A program made the translations under genes and the position numbers. From Flavobacteriaceae bacterium MAR_2010_72 (GTDB taxonomy: Bacteria > Bacteroidota > Bacteroidia > Flavobacteriales > Flavobacteriaceae): DNA of 64,000 nt. A model generated the notes under the pieces. The model saw nothing but the letters and a program-made list of their open reading frames with translations. It was not told where the DNA came from and searched no databases. Of the stretch, positions 8,900-16,958 are shown piece by piece. The stretch covers positions 3,223,501 through 3,287,500 of the forward strand of contig QXCW01000002.1 in the NCBI GenBank assembly GCA_003550275.1. Reading direction: 5' to 3'. Every line of letters begins with the position of its first letter. Position 1 is the first letter of the stretch.

Positions 8900-9319
8900 T
8901 TATTCTGTTCCTAATTTTATAACCTCATCTTCAATTTGAGATCTATCAACTTTTAATATTTCTTTTATTTCTACCCTATATGGCCAGCCTTCTTCGTTTG
9001 CTGGTTTAGGAATAATTTTAGCTCTTACTTCTACATGAACATAATCTGTAGGTTCTTTTTTGTATGGTTGGGCCAAATCATTCAACTCATGCATTTTTGC
9101 ATCGATGACAACGCCGTAAATAGAATTCGAACTGGTTTGTAAAACTGCTGCATCAGCAAAATACACAAACTCGCCTTTCATTAAAACCAAGCCATCATTT
9201 TGCCTTTCGGTTTTTTCTTCTTGGACTTCACCAGGTTCTGAATTGTCTTTTGACTTTGAATCATTTTTACAGCCCAAAAAAGCCGTCAAAACCATTACTA
9301 AAAGAATTCCTTTTTTCAT
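8900..9319 (-). CDS. Small lipoprotein encoded inside the suf operon
   Basis: About 139 residues. I place the start at ATG 9319, because MKKGILLVMVLTAFLGC is then a clean lipoprotein signal and the gene follows the sufB stop by 7 bp; an ATG at 9334 would overlap sufB. After a charged linker, the FVYFADAAVLQT segment and the following strands recall the OB-like C-terminal domain of NlpE-type lipoproteins, which is a weak resemblance. The protein is exported, so a direct role in cytoplasmic Fe-S assembly is unlikely. Function unknown. Confidence 0.7.
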   Translation of the reverse strand: MKKGILLVMVLTAFLGCKNDSKSKDNSEPGEVQEEKTERQNDGLVLMKGEFVYFADAAVLQTSSNSIYGVVIDAKMHELNDLAQPYKKEPTDYVHVEVRAKIIPKPANEEGWPYRVEIKEILKVDRSQIEDEVIKLGTE

Positions 9320-9326
9320 AATGTAA

Positions 9327-10775
9327 TTATCCAACTGAACCTTCTAAACTTATTTCCAATAATTTTTGGGCCTCAACCGCAAATTCCATTGGTAGTTTGT
9401 TCAACACTTCTTTACTGAACCCATTAACTATTAACGCAATGGCTTTCTCGGTATCAATACCTCGCTGATTACAATAAAAAATTTGGTCTTCACCAATTTT
9501 GCTCGTAGTAGCCTCATGCTCAATTTGAGCTGTTTTATTTTTTGCTTCGATGTATGGAAACGTATGTGCGCCACATTCATTACCCATCAATAAACTATCA
9601 CATTGCGAAAAGTTACGTGCATTATCCGCTCTAGAATGGATTTGAACCAATCCTCGATACGAATTTTGAGATTTCCCTGCTGAAATTCCTTTGGAAATAA
9701 TAGTAGACTTCGTATTCTTACCTAAATGGACCATTTTTGTGCCCGTATCTGCTTGTTGAAAGTTATTGGTCACTGCAATAGAATAAAACTCTCCTACAGA
9801 ATTATCCCCTTTTAAAATGCAACTTGGATATTTCCATGTTATTGCACTACCAGTCTCTACTTGAGTCCAGGAAATTTTGGCATTGGTTTCACATAAACCG
9901 CGTTTGGTAACAAAATTATACACACCACCTTTACCTTCAGCATTTCCAGGATACCAATTTTGAACCGTTGAATATTTAATCTCGGCATCATCCAAGGCTA
10001 TCAATTCAACAACCGCAGCGTGCAATTGATTTTCATCTCTACTTGGGGCAGTACAACCTTCCAAATAACTCACATAACTTCCTTTATCGGCTATGACCAA
10101 TGTACGTTCAAATTGACCCGTACCAGCTTGGTTAATTCTGAAATATGTTGACAGCTCCATCGGGCAACGTACGCCTTTTGGAATGTAACAGAAACTTCCG
10201 TCACTAAACACCGCAGAATTTAATGCTGCATAAAAGTTGTCTTTTTGAGGCACTACCGTACCGATATATTTTTTTACGAGTTCTGGATGTTTTCTAATAG
10301 CTTCAGAAATTGAGCAGAAAATAATTCCTTTTTCTGATAACGTTTTTTTAAACGTAGTTGCTACCGAAACTGAATCGATGACAACATCCATGGCTACTCC
10401 AGCTAATTTTTTTTGTTCATCCAGAGAAATCCCCAGCTTTTTAAAAGTCTCCAAAAGCTCTGGATCAACTTCATCTAAACTATCGTATTTGGGTTTACTG
10501 TTTGGGGCTGAATAATATGAAATTCCCTGAAAATCTGGTTTGACATAGTTTACATTGGCCCATTCTGGTTCAATCATTTGTTCCCAATGGCGATATGATT
10601 CCAATCGCCAGTTGGTCATCCATTCGGGTTCTTCTTTCTTTTTGGAAATAGCCCGAACAATGTCTTCATTTAAACCAACAGGAAATGTATCTGATTGTAT
10701 ATCAGTATAAAAACCATATTCATATTCTTTGGTTTTAAGCTCTTCTCTTAAATCGTCTTCTGTATATTTACTCAT
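9327..10775 (-). CDS. sufB: Fe-S cluster assembly protein SufB
   Basis: A 482-aa scaffold protein. The start is set at ATG 10775 ([13 protein letters not shown]), which matches the usual SufB length; the reading frame continues upstream into sufA but shows no SufB-like sequence there. [19 protein letters not shown] and the preceding [16 protein letters not shown] are characteristic, and the Cys in GNECG corresponds to the cluster/persulfide-handling Cys of SufB. It is the second gene of the operon, 7 bp after sufA. The SufBC2D complex builds 2Fe-2S or 4Fe-4S clusters. Confidence 0.97.
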   Translation of the reverse strand: MSKYTEDDLREELKTKEYEYGFYTDIQSDTFPVGLNEDIVRAISKKKEEPEWMTNWRLESYRHWEQMIEPEWANVNYVKPDFQGISYYSAPNSKPKYDSLDEVDPELLETFKKLGISLDEQKKLAGVAMDVVIDSVSVATTFKKTLSEKGIIFCSISEAIRKHPELVKKYIGTVVPQKDNFYAALNSAVFSDGSFCYIPKGVRCPMELSTYFRINQAGTGQFERTLVIADKGSYVSYLEGCTAPSRDENQLHAAVVELIALDDAEIKYSTVQNWYPGNAEGKGGVYNFVTKRGLCETNAKISWTQVETGSAITWKYPSCILKGDNSVGEFYSIAVTNNFQQADTGTKMVHLGKNTKSTIISKGISAGKSQNSYRGLVQIHSRADNARNFSQCDSLLMGNECGAHTFPYIEAKNKTAQIEHEATTSKIGEDQIFYCNQRGIDTEKAIALIVNGFSKEVLNKLPMEFAVEAQKLLEISLEGSVG

Positions 10776-10782
10776 ATTGCTT

Positions 10783-11112
10783 TTATAATGAAAAACTTTC
10801 TCCGCAACCACAAGTACGATTGGCATTTGGGTTGTTAAACACAAAGCCAGAGCCGTTTAAGCCGCCTGAATATTCGAGTGTAGTACCGATAAGGTATAAA
10901 AAACTCTTTTTGTCTACAATGATTTTCACACCATTGTCTTCAAAAACCTTATCGCCTTCGAGTTCTTGTTTATCAAATTTTAAATCGTATGATAGCCCTG
11001 AACAACCTCCACTTTTTACACCAACGCGCACAAAATGTTGAGCTGCGTCAAAGCCATCATCTGTCATTAGTTCGATGACTTTCTTTTTAGCTGTTTCTGA
11101 AACTTTTATCAT
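10783..11112 (-). CDS. sufA: A-type Fe-S carrier (SufA/IscA/HesB family)
   Basis: 109 residues with the three family cysteines: Cys37 in [10 protein letters not shown], and Cys101 and Cys103 in the C-terminal TCGCGESF. A-type proteins carry Fe-S clusters from the SufBCD scaffold to apoproteins. It is the first gene of the suf operon, with a strong promoter 31 nt upstream of its ATG. The sufA name follows context; by sequence alone ErpA or IscA would fit equally well. Confidence 0.9.
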   Translation of the reverse strand: MIKVSETAKKKVIELMTDDGFDAAQHFVRVGVKSGGCSGLSYDLKFDKQELEGDKVFEDNGVKIIVDKKSFLYLIGTTLEYSGGLNGSGFVFNNPNANRTCGCGESFSL

Positions 11113-11142
11113 AATTAAATTAGATTGCTTCTAAATAGACTG

Positions 11143-11172
11143 CAAATATACAATATAAGTAGTGTTTTTCAA
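11143..11172 (-). promoter_or_regulatory. suf operon promoter
   Basis: Minus strand TTG (11172-11170), 19-nt spacer, TATATTTG (11150-11143). This is an excellent match to the Bacteroidota consensus, 31 nt before the sufA ATG. I see no IscR- or Fur-like operator that I can support. Confidence 0.75.
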
Positions 11173-11271
11173 TATAACCTAACATTAAATTAGGATATTC
11201 CTCTATAGGTGTTTCTTATTGAGAAATCCTTAAAAAACAAACGCTAATCTTGTTTAATTCAATAGTTTTGT

Positions 11272-11511
11272 TTAAGAATAAGTAACAGCACACCTCTTTC
11301 TGGTATTTAATAAAAACAACTTCCGAAACGCTTTGTGTAGTTCTAGATTTGAATGTGGGTATTCTTGATATTCGCCAAATACATTGGTTTTTACCTTTGT
11401 ATGGCATGTTGCACAGGTTAGTTCTGAACTGTTTCTATTTAGAAATTTGTCATGATATAAATTATGTCCAAAGACCGAGCAGGACAACTGACTGGTTAAG
11501 TTAGGTTTCAT
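11272..11511 (-). CDS. Small zinc-ribbon-like protein, paralog 1
   Basis: 79 residues, and the most divergent of three paralogs in this region. Shared features are a Cys before FGH (SCSVFGHNLYHDKFLN), then ELTCATCHTKVKTN, giving C-x4-H ... C-x2-C, a likely metal site. A conserved tail N--L-K-F-KLF follows. The pattern recalls the short DUF1660 proteins (Cys...GH...CxxC), but this link is from memory. It has no signal peptide and no known function. A second frame at 11216-11407 overlaps it and lacks the motif. Confidence 0.6.
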   Translation of the reverse strand: MKPNLTSQLSCSVFGHNLYHDKFLNRNSSELTCATCHTKVKTNVFGEYQEYPHSNLELHKAFRKLFLLNTRKRCAVTYS

Positions 11512-11666
11512 AAGTTAATAGATTTAGGGGACTTAAATATATAAAAAATAGTGCTCGAAGTGGTAAACGGTGTGTTTTTTCGATAAAGTGCAACTTAAAA
11601 AGCACTTTTTACTCTTTTATTTGAAATTAAAGGTGAGACACTAAAAAAGGTTTCTATTTTTGCAAA

Positions 11667-12719
11667 ATGATAGAAGATAAAAATCAATCGCGTACCTCAT
11701 TAAGTGATTTAGGTGAGTTTGGGCTCATAGAGCATTTAACCAAAAATTTTAAAATCAAGCAATCTTCAACAATTAAAGGTGTGGGAGATGATGCTGCTAT
11801 ATTGGATTTTAAGTCAAAACAAATAGTTGTTACTACCGATTTATTAGTGGAAAACGTACATTTTGATTTGAGTTATATGCCTCTAAAACACCTTGGATAC
11901 AAAGCAATAATGGTTAATCTCTCTGATGTGTATGCCATGAACGCTAATGCGACGCAAGTTACTGTATCGATTGCCATGTCTAATAGATTTCCGTTAGAAG
12001 CTATCGAGGAGTTATATGCTGGTATTGAAACCGCATCACAGATTTATAATGTTGATATTATTGGTGGCGACACAACTTCATCAACTAAAGGCTTGATCAT
12101 TTCAGTTACTGCCATTGGTGAAATCGACTCTAAAGATATTGTTTACAGAAATGGCGCCAAACCAAATGACCTTTTGGTGGTTACTGGTGATTTGGGTGCC
12201 GCTTATATGGGTTTACAAGTATTAGAAAGAGAAAAAGAAGTGTTTAAAGTAAACCCAAACAATCAACCCGATTTGGATGCTTACACTTATATCATTGAAC
12301 GCCAGTTAAAACCTGAAGCAAGAAAAGACATCGTTAAGCTTTTAAAAGAATTGAATGTTAAACCAACTGCCATGATCGATATTAGTGATGGATTGTCTTC
12401 CGAAATCATCCATATTTGTAAGCAAAGTGGTGTAGGTGTTGAACTCTATGAAAATAAAATCCCTTTAGATCCTCAAGTCATTTCAACTTGTGAGGAATTT
12501 AATATAGACAGTACAACAATCGCCCTGAACGGAGGGGAAGATTATGAATTGTTAATGACAATTTCTCAAGAAGATTTTCCAAAAATCAAAGGAAACCCAA
12601 ACCTTACCGTTATTGGGTATATAACTGAAAAAGAAAAAGGAATGCATTTAGTAACTCGAGGTGAAACCTTAATACCATTAATCGCAAAAGGCTGGAATGC
12701 CCTTAATAATCAAGAATAG
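11667..12719 (+). CDS. thiL: Thiamine-monophosphate kinase ThiL
   Basis: 350 residues. ThiL phosphorylates thiamine monophosphate to the active cofactor thiamine diphosphate. GVGDDAAILD near residue 35, TTDLLVENVHF, GYKAIMVNLSDVYAMNA and IIGGDTTSS are the ATP/Mg and substrate motifs of the AIRS-like fold, and IDISDGLSSEI and NGGEDYELL complete it. A TATTTTTG box at 11655-11662 sits only 4 nt before the ATG, so the mRNA may be almost leaderless. The 3' end overlaps a convergent gene by 17 bp. Confidence 0.95.
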   Translation: MIEDKNQSRTSLSDLGEFGLIEHLTKNFKIKQSSTIKGVGDDAAILDFKSKQIVVTTDLLVENVHFDLSYMPLKHLGYKAIMVNLSDVYAMNANATQVTVSIAMSNRFPLEAIEELYAGIETASQIYNVDIIGGDTTSSTKGLIISVTAIGEIDSKDIVYRNGAKPNDLLVVTGDLGAAYMGLQVLEREKEVFKVNPNNQPDLDAYTYIIERQLKPEARKDIVKLLKELNVKPTAMIDISDGLSSEIIHICKQSGVGVELYENKIPLDPQVISTCEEFNIDSTTIALNGGEDYELLMTISQEDFPKIKGNPNLTVIGYITEKEKGMHLVTRGETLIPLIAKGWNALNNQE

Positions 12720-12933
12720 GATCTGACTTTTTTTTACCTCTCCGTTTATTATAAACAGATTCTAATACGGAATTGATTTCTTTATATTTTGGAGTTAAAG
12801 GAGTCAATTTACCCTTTCCATTAGTGGTCATTTGGAAATCGCAATGTTTACATTTATACTCCTTTACATGATGAGTCACATCTTTAGAAACTAGAAGTTC
12901 ATGTCCAAAAATTGAACAATACATTTTTTTCAC
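12703..12933 (-). CDS. Small zinc-ribbon-like protein, paralog 2
   Basis: 76 residues: YCSIFGHELLVSKDVTHHVK, then EYKCKHCDFQMTTNGKGK and a charged helix (KYKEINSVLESVYNKRR). It aligns closely with the next gene upstream (13011-13274) across the whole length, with the same Cys/GH and CxxC positions, so the two are clearly a duplicated pair. The cysteines and histidines suggest a small zinc site; whether it binds nucleic acid or protein cannot be told. Its 3' end overlaps thiL. Confidence 0.7.
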   Translation of the reverse strand: MKKMYCSIFGHELLVSKDVTHHVKEYKCKHCDFQMTTNGKGKLTPLTPKYKEINSVLESVYNKRRGKKKSDPILDY

Positions 12934-13010
12934 GCTATTAATTTATTTAATTCAATAAAACGGGGAATGCCTAAATATATGAAAATGACATGAAAAGGTG
13001 TATTAAGGAA

Positions 13011-13274
13011 TTAATATATCGATGAACTGAACGCTTTTCCCTTTAAACGTAACATGCGTCTGGTATAAATTTCTTCCAAAATTGAATTAATCTCTTTAAA
13101 CTTGGGAGTTAACTCGGTTAAATGTCCGTTACTATTTGTTGTAAGTTGTTTTTTACAACATTTACATGTGTATTCCTTAACATGAGAAGTCACTTCTTTT
13201 GACACTTGATATTTGTGGCCAATAATATCGCAGATAAATTTTAGCGAATTTTGCTGATTAGTAGAGTTTTTCAT
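13011..13274 (-). CDS. Small zinc-ribbon-like protein, paralog 3
   Basis: 87 residues: FICDIIGHKYQVSKEVTSHVK, then EYTCKCCKKQLTTNSNGH and FKEINSILEEIYTRRM. The central part is near-identical in pattern to 12703-12933. The extra N-terminal residues (MKNSTNQQNSLK) and the C-terminal tail differ. Upstream DNA is also related to that of its neighbour (TGGAATCCTAATTTAATGAAAA against GGGAATGCCTAAATATATGAAAA), supporting recent tandem duplication. No function known. Confidence 0.7.
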   Translation of the reverse strand: MKNSTNQQNSLKFICDIIGHKYQVSKEVTSHVKEYTCKCCKKQLTTNSNGHLTELTPKFKEINSILEEIYTRRMLRLKGKAFSSSIY

Positions 13275-13335
13275 ATCTGGTAGATTTTGGAATCCTAATT
13301 TAATGAAAAAATCATCAAATAAACGTCAATATGCA

Positions 13336-14112
13336 TTATTTTTCGATGAAATACATTATTTTGTAGGTTATTTCTTCTTTGTTTTCAATATAACTCATGT
13401 GGCCATCTTCAAATTCTGCTAATTCAATGTTTGAATTTTTAGTTTGTTCTATAAGCGTATCATACTCTAAAACAGGATCTTTACGCCCAAGTATTAACAT
13501 CTTTTTAAAGGGTAAACTTTGAAATAATTGCACCCTATTCTTTCTAATTTTCATGCCTTCTAGAGCAGCTATAATTCCTTGTAGCGACATTTTTAGGGCT
13601 TCTTCTTTTAAAATCTGAATTTGTTGAGAAAAGCGTTTTCGATTTTTAGGTCTAAACAAATTTGAAATAGCAATACGTATAAAACTTTTATGATTTTGTT
13701 TGACAGCGGCTATTGCTCTATCTCTACTTTTTTGCTTCTCAATGCTATCATTTAAAGCTGTAGAATTCATAAGACATAAACCATTCAAAACATTTGGAAA
13801 AAGTTCTGCATATGCAAGTGCTACATATCCTCCCATGGAATGACCTACCATTGTACACTTCTGTATGTTCAAATGATTTAAAACAAAATGAACAGTATTT
13901 GCCATGTCTTCCATAGTATGAATGTAGCCAATACAACCCGTATTTCCGTGACCCAATAAATCAATACAAACTACTCGATATTTTTTGGATAAAGTTTTGG
14001 CCAAATCACTCCAAATACCACTGTGCTCTAAAAATCCATGTAATAGAACCACGGCCTGACCTTGACCACATTCCTTATAAAAAACAGGGGTGTTTTTGTA
14101 ATTCACAATCAT
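13336..14112 (-). CDS. Alpha/beta-fold hydrolase
   Basis: 258 residues. LLHGFLEHSG forms the oxyanion hole region, VGHSMGGY gives nucleophile Ser92, GRKDPVLEY gives Asp212 and EDGHMSY gives His238, a complete catalytic triad. A charged helical cap lies between about residues 120 and 200. There is no signal peptide, so it is cytoplasmic. The superfamily includes esterases, C-C hydrolases and haloperoxidase-like enzymes; the substrate cannot be assigned. It is a stand-alone gene, divergent from brnQ with 68 bp between starts. Confidence 0.88.
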   Translation of the reverse strand: MIVNYKNTPVFYKECGQGQAVVLLHGFLEHSGIWSDLAKTLSKKYRVVCIDLLGHGNTGCIGYIHTMEDMANTVHFVLNHLNIQKCTMVGHSMGGYVALAYAELFPNVLNGLCLMNSTALNDSIEKQKSRDRAIAAVKQNHKSFIRIAISNLFRPKNRKRFSQQIQILKEEALKMSLQGIIAALEGMKIRKNRVQLFQSLPFKKMLILGRKDPVLEYDTLIEQTKNSNIELAEFEDGHMSYIENKEEITYKIMYFIEK

Positions 14113-14180
14113 TTTTTAGCTTATATTGGGCAAAGATATTAATCGTATCGCGTTAAATGCGCTTATGATTATCTAAATTA

Positions 14181-15461
14181 ATGAAGATCAACAAACAGGT
14201 ATTTATATTTGGCTTTGCCATTTTTGCAGCTTTTTTTGGTGCCGGTAATCTCATTTTGCCTCCACAATTGGGGTTTAATGCTGGTCCTGATTGGTGGCTA
14301 GTTGCGCTTGGATTTCTAACTTCTGCTGTTATTATACCATTATTAGCTCTTTTTGCCCATGCAAAATTGCAGGGCACCATGTTAGATTTTGGGAATAAAG
14401 TGTCTCCTGTATTAAGTCTCCTGTTTTGCTTATGTGTGTATATTATTGCGGTAGCGCTTCCATGTCCAAGAACAGCCGCTGTAACCTACGAAATGGCCAT
14501 TGCGCCTTTTTTCGAAATGAGTTCATTGGCTGCTAGTAGTGTATATTTTGGGTTAGCCTTAGTTTTTGTTATTAATAGAAATAAAGTGTTGGATATTTTA
14601 GGAAAGTATTTAACCCCCATTATCGTTTTAATTTTAATTTTTATCATTTTTATTGGGCTTGTTTACCCTCCAAGCGATGCAATAAATGGGTCGGTTATTG
14701 AATCCCCTTTAGTTGGGGGTTTTCTTGAAGGCTATCAAACCTACGATGCCCTTGCCGGACTTTTAACAGGAGGAATTCTTGTGATTTCGGTCAAGAATCT
14801 AAACCTCGACATGTCTTTTGGTGAAAAAAAGCAAATGATTGCCAAGTCGGGTTTTATCGCCATGTTTGGATTATTCATCATTTACATGGGCTTAATCGCA
14901 ACTGGCGCAATGTTCAATACTGAATTCCCGGCAGATATTTCAAGAACAGCACTTCTTACTGGACTTTCAACTAAAACATTAGGAGGCTTGGGTACCACAA
15001 GCTTAAGTGTTTTGGTTGCTTTGGCATGTTTTACAACGGCTGTAGGGATAATAGTAGGCACAGCCGACTTTTTTCAAGGGCTGCTTAAGTCTAAAATGGC
15101 TTATTTAATTACTGCAATAATCTGTTGTGTTCTCGGGGTTTTAATTGGGCAATTTAACGTCGGACATATTATTGATGTGGCCTTACCTGCTTTAATGTTT
15201 ATTTACCCATTAACCATTATATTAATTCTGCTCAATGTTATTCCAGTTAAATTTGCGACAAAACTAGTGTTTAGAATGGTAGTGCTAACCACTTTTATTT
15301 TTAGTATACCAGACTTTTTAAAGTTTTTAATTCCCGTTGAAAATCTTCAATTTTTAATAGATACAATACCGTTTTCTAACAATAGCCTTGGTTGGGTGCT
15401 ACCTGCTCTTATTATTTTTGTATTAACTAATATAGTTGAAAAGTTAATGATTAAACGGTGA
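14181..15461 (+). CDS. brnQ: Branched-chain amino acid transporter BrnQ
   Basis: 426 residues with about 12 transmembrane helices. The N-terminal FGFAIFAAFFGAGNLILPPQ is the hallmark of the BrnQ/LIVCS family, followed by GFLTSAVIIPLLALFAHAKL and a LGGLGTTSLSVLVALACFTTAVG segment of the same family. It imports leucine, isoleucine and valine with Na+ or H+ across the inner membrane. It is a single gene; the start at 14181 gives the standard short N-terminus. No riboswitch or leader was seen upstream. Confidence 0.93.
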   Translation: MKINKQVFIFGFAIFAAFFGAGNLILPPQLGFNAGPDWWLVALGFLTSAVIIPLLALFAHAKLQGTMLDFGNKVSPVLSLLFCLCVYIIAVALPCPRTAAVTYEMAIAPFFEMSSLAASSVYFGLALVFVINRNKVLDILGKYLTPIIVLILIFIIFIGLVYPPSDAINGSVIESPLVGGFLEGYQTYDALAGLLTGGILVISVKNLNLDMSFGEKKQMIAKSGFIAMFGLFIIYMGLIATGAMFNTEFPADISRTALLTGLSTKTLGGLGTTSLSVLVALACFTTAVGIIVGTADFFQGLLKSKMAYLITAIICCVLGVLIGQFNVGHIIDVALPALMFIYPLTIILILLNVIPVKFATKLVFRMVVLTTFIFSIPDFLKFLIPVENLQFLIDTIPFSNNSLGWVLPALIIFVLTNIVEKLMIKR

Positions 15462-15520
15462 TTACAAATTGAACTTTTGTATTAAAAACAAAGATGATTA
15501 AAATTATTGCCTGCTTTCTA

Positions 15521-16810
15521 TTAATTCATCAAATCCTCAATTTCTTCGACTTCAATCGGTATGTTTTTCATCAAATTAAAAGGTTCGCCTTGTTCTTGAA
15601 TAACGACATCATCTTCCAAACGAATTCCAAATCCTTCGTCTGGTGTATAAATTCCTGGTTCAACTGTAAACACCATATTGGCCTGCATTGGTTCGGTTAA
15701 AATTCCGTAGTCGTGAGTATCCAATCCTATGTGATGTGATGTGCCGTGCATAAAGTATTTTTTATAGGCTGGCCAATCTTTACTTTCATTTTGAACATCA
15801 GCCTTATCCAACAAGCCAAGCCCCAACAACTCGGAGGTCATAAGCTTTCCTACCTCAACATGATACGCTTCCCACAGCGTTCCCGGAACAAGCATTTTTG
15901 TTGCTTCTTTTTTAACACGATTTACAGCATTGTAAACTTCTTTTTGTCGATCAGTATATCGCCCAGAAACTGGAATCGTTCTCGTCAAATCACTTGAGTA
16001 ATTAGCATATTCTGCCGCAGTATCTAATAATATCAAATCACCTGCTTGACATTGTTGGTTGTTCTGTACATAATGCAATACATTGGCATTAATCCCAGAG
16101 GCTATAATTGGCGTATAAGCAAATCCTTTTGAACGATTTCTTAAAAACTCATGCATCAATTCGGCCTCAATTTCATACTCCCAAACGCCTGGTTTTACAA
16201 AGTTTAAAAGTCGTCTAAATGCCTTATCAGTAATGTTACAGGCTTCTTGCATGAGTTCAATTTCGATAGGATCTTTTACAGAACGAAGTCGTTGCAAAAT
16301 AGGATTACTCTTTGCTACACCGTGTGCAGGATATTTATCTTTTAACCATTTTGTAAAACGATCTTCACGGGTTTCGGTTTCTACAGACGCACGATAGTGT
16401 TCGTTAGTGTTTATATAAACCGTATCGCATTGGGTCATCAGTTCAAACATAATCTTCTCCATGTCTTTTAACCAATACACAGTTTTTATTCCCGAGGTTT
16501 CAAAAGCAGCTTCCTTTGTTAACTTTTCACCTTCCCAAACAGCTATATGGTCATTGGTTTCCTTGAGAAACAAGAGTTCGCGGTGTTTCTGTTTTGGACA
16601 ATCAGGAAATAAAACCAGAATACTTTCTTCCTGATCAACACCACTTAAATAAAAAATATCTCGATGCTGTTGAAACGGCATAGTACTATCGGCACTAATG
16701 GGGTAGATGTCATTAGAATTAAAAACCGCCAAACTATTGGGCTTCATTTGAGCACTAAAATTTTTGCGGTTTTTTATAAAAAGTTGATTGTTTATGGGAT
16801 GATATTTCAT
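15521..16810 (-). CDS. pepP: Xaa-Pro aminopeptidase (M24B)
   Basis: 429 residues. The N-terminal creatinase-like domain (about 1-165) includes FYLSGVDQEESILVLFPD. The C-terminal pita-bread domain carries the dinuclear metal ligands: LLDTAAEYANYSSDLTRT (two Asp), HGTSHHIGLDTHD (His), FTVEPGIYT (Glu) and IRLEDDVV (Glu). It removes an N-terminal residue preceding proline. It has no signal peptide, so it is cytoplasmic. A TACTTTTG box lies at 16838-16831 on the minus strand, 20 nt upstream, without a clear -33 element. Confidence 0.94.
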   Translation of the reverse strand: MKYHPINNQLFIKNRKNFSAQMKPNSLAVFNSNDIYPISADSTMPFQQHRDIFYLSGVDQEESILVLFPDCPKQKHRELLFLKETNDHIAVWEGEKLTKEAAFETSGIKTVYWLKDMEKIMFELMTQCDTVYINTNEHYRASVETETREDRFTKWLKDKYPAHGVAKSNPILQRLRSVKDPIEIELMQEACNITDKAFRRLLNFVKPGVWEYEIEAELMHEFLRNRSKGFAYTPIIASGINANVLHYVQNNQQCQAGDLILLDTAAEYANYSSDLTRTIPVSGRYTDRQKEVYNAVNRVKKEATKMLVPGTLWEAYHVEVGKLMTSELLGLGLLDKADVQNESKDWPAYKKYFMHGTSHHIGLDTHDYGILTEPMQANMVFTVEPGIYTPDEGFGIRLEDDVVIQEQGEPFNLMKNIPIEVEEIEDLMN

Positions 16811-16905
16811 GTTGAATTATTTAATGATTTCAAAAGTACATATTTAGTTTATGGTAACGAAAAAGACATCAACTTTTCTCTTTCTGTTAAACTTTTCTGG
16901 ATTAT

Positions 16906-16936
16906 TTTGTGGCTTATGATTTAATAATTATTTTTC
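16906..16936 (+). promoter_or_regulatory. Probable promoter of the Asp-box protein gene
   Basis: TTTG (16906-16909), 19-nt spacer, TATTTTTC (16929-16936). One mismatch from the TAnnTTTG consensus; it lies 22 nt before the ATG at 16959. Confidence 0.45.
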
Positions 16937-16958
16937 AGCTAAATAAAATCCATCAATT

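Noticed and set aside
13748-13936. 62-codon frame within the alpha/beta hydrolase
   Set aside because: Same strand, other frame, overlapping the catalytic motif region; no independent features.
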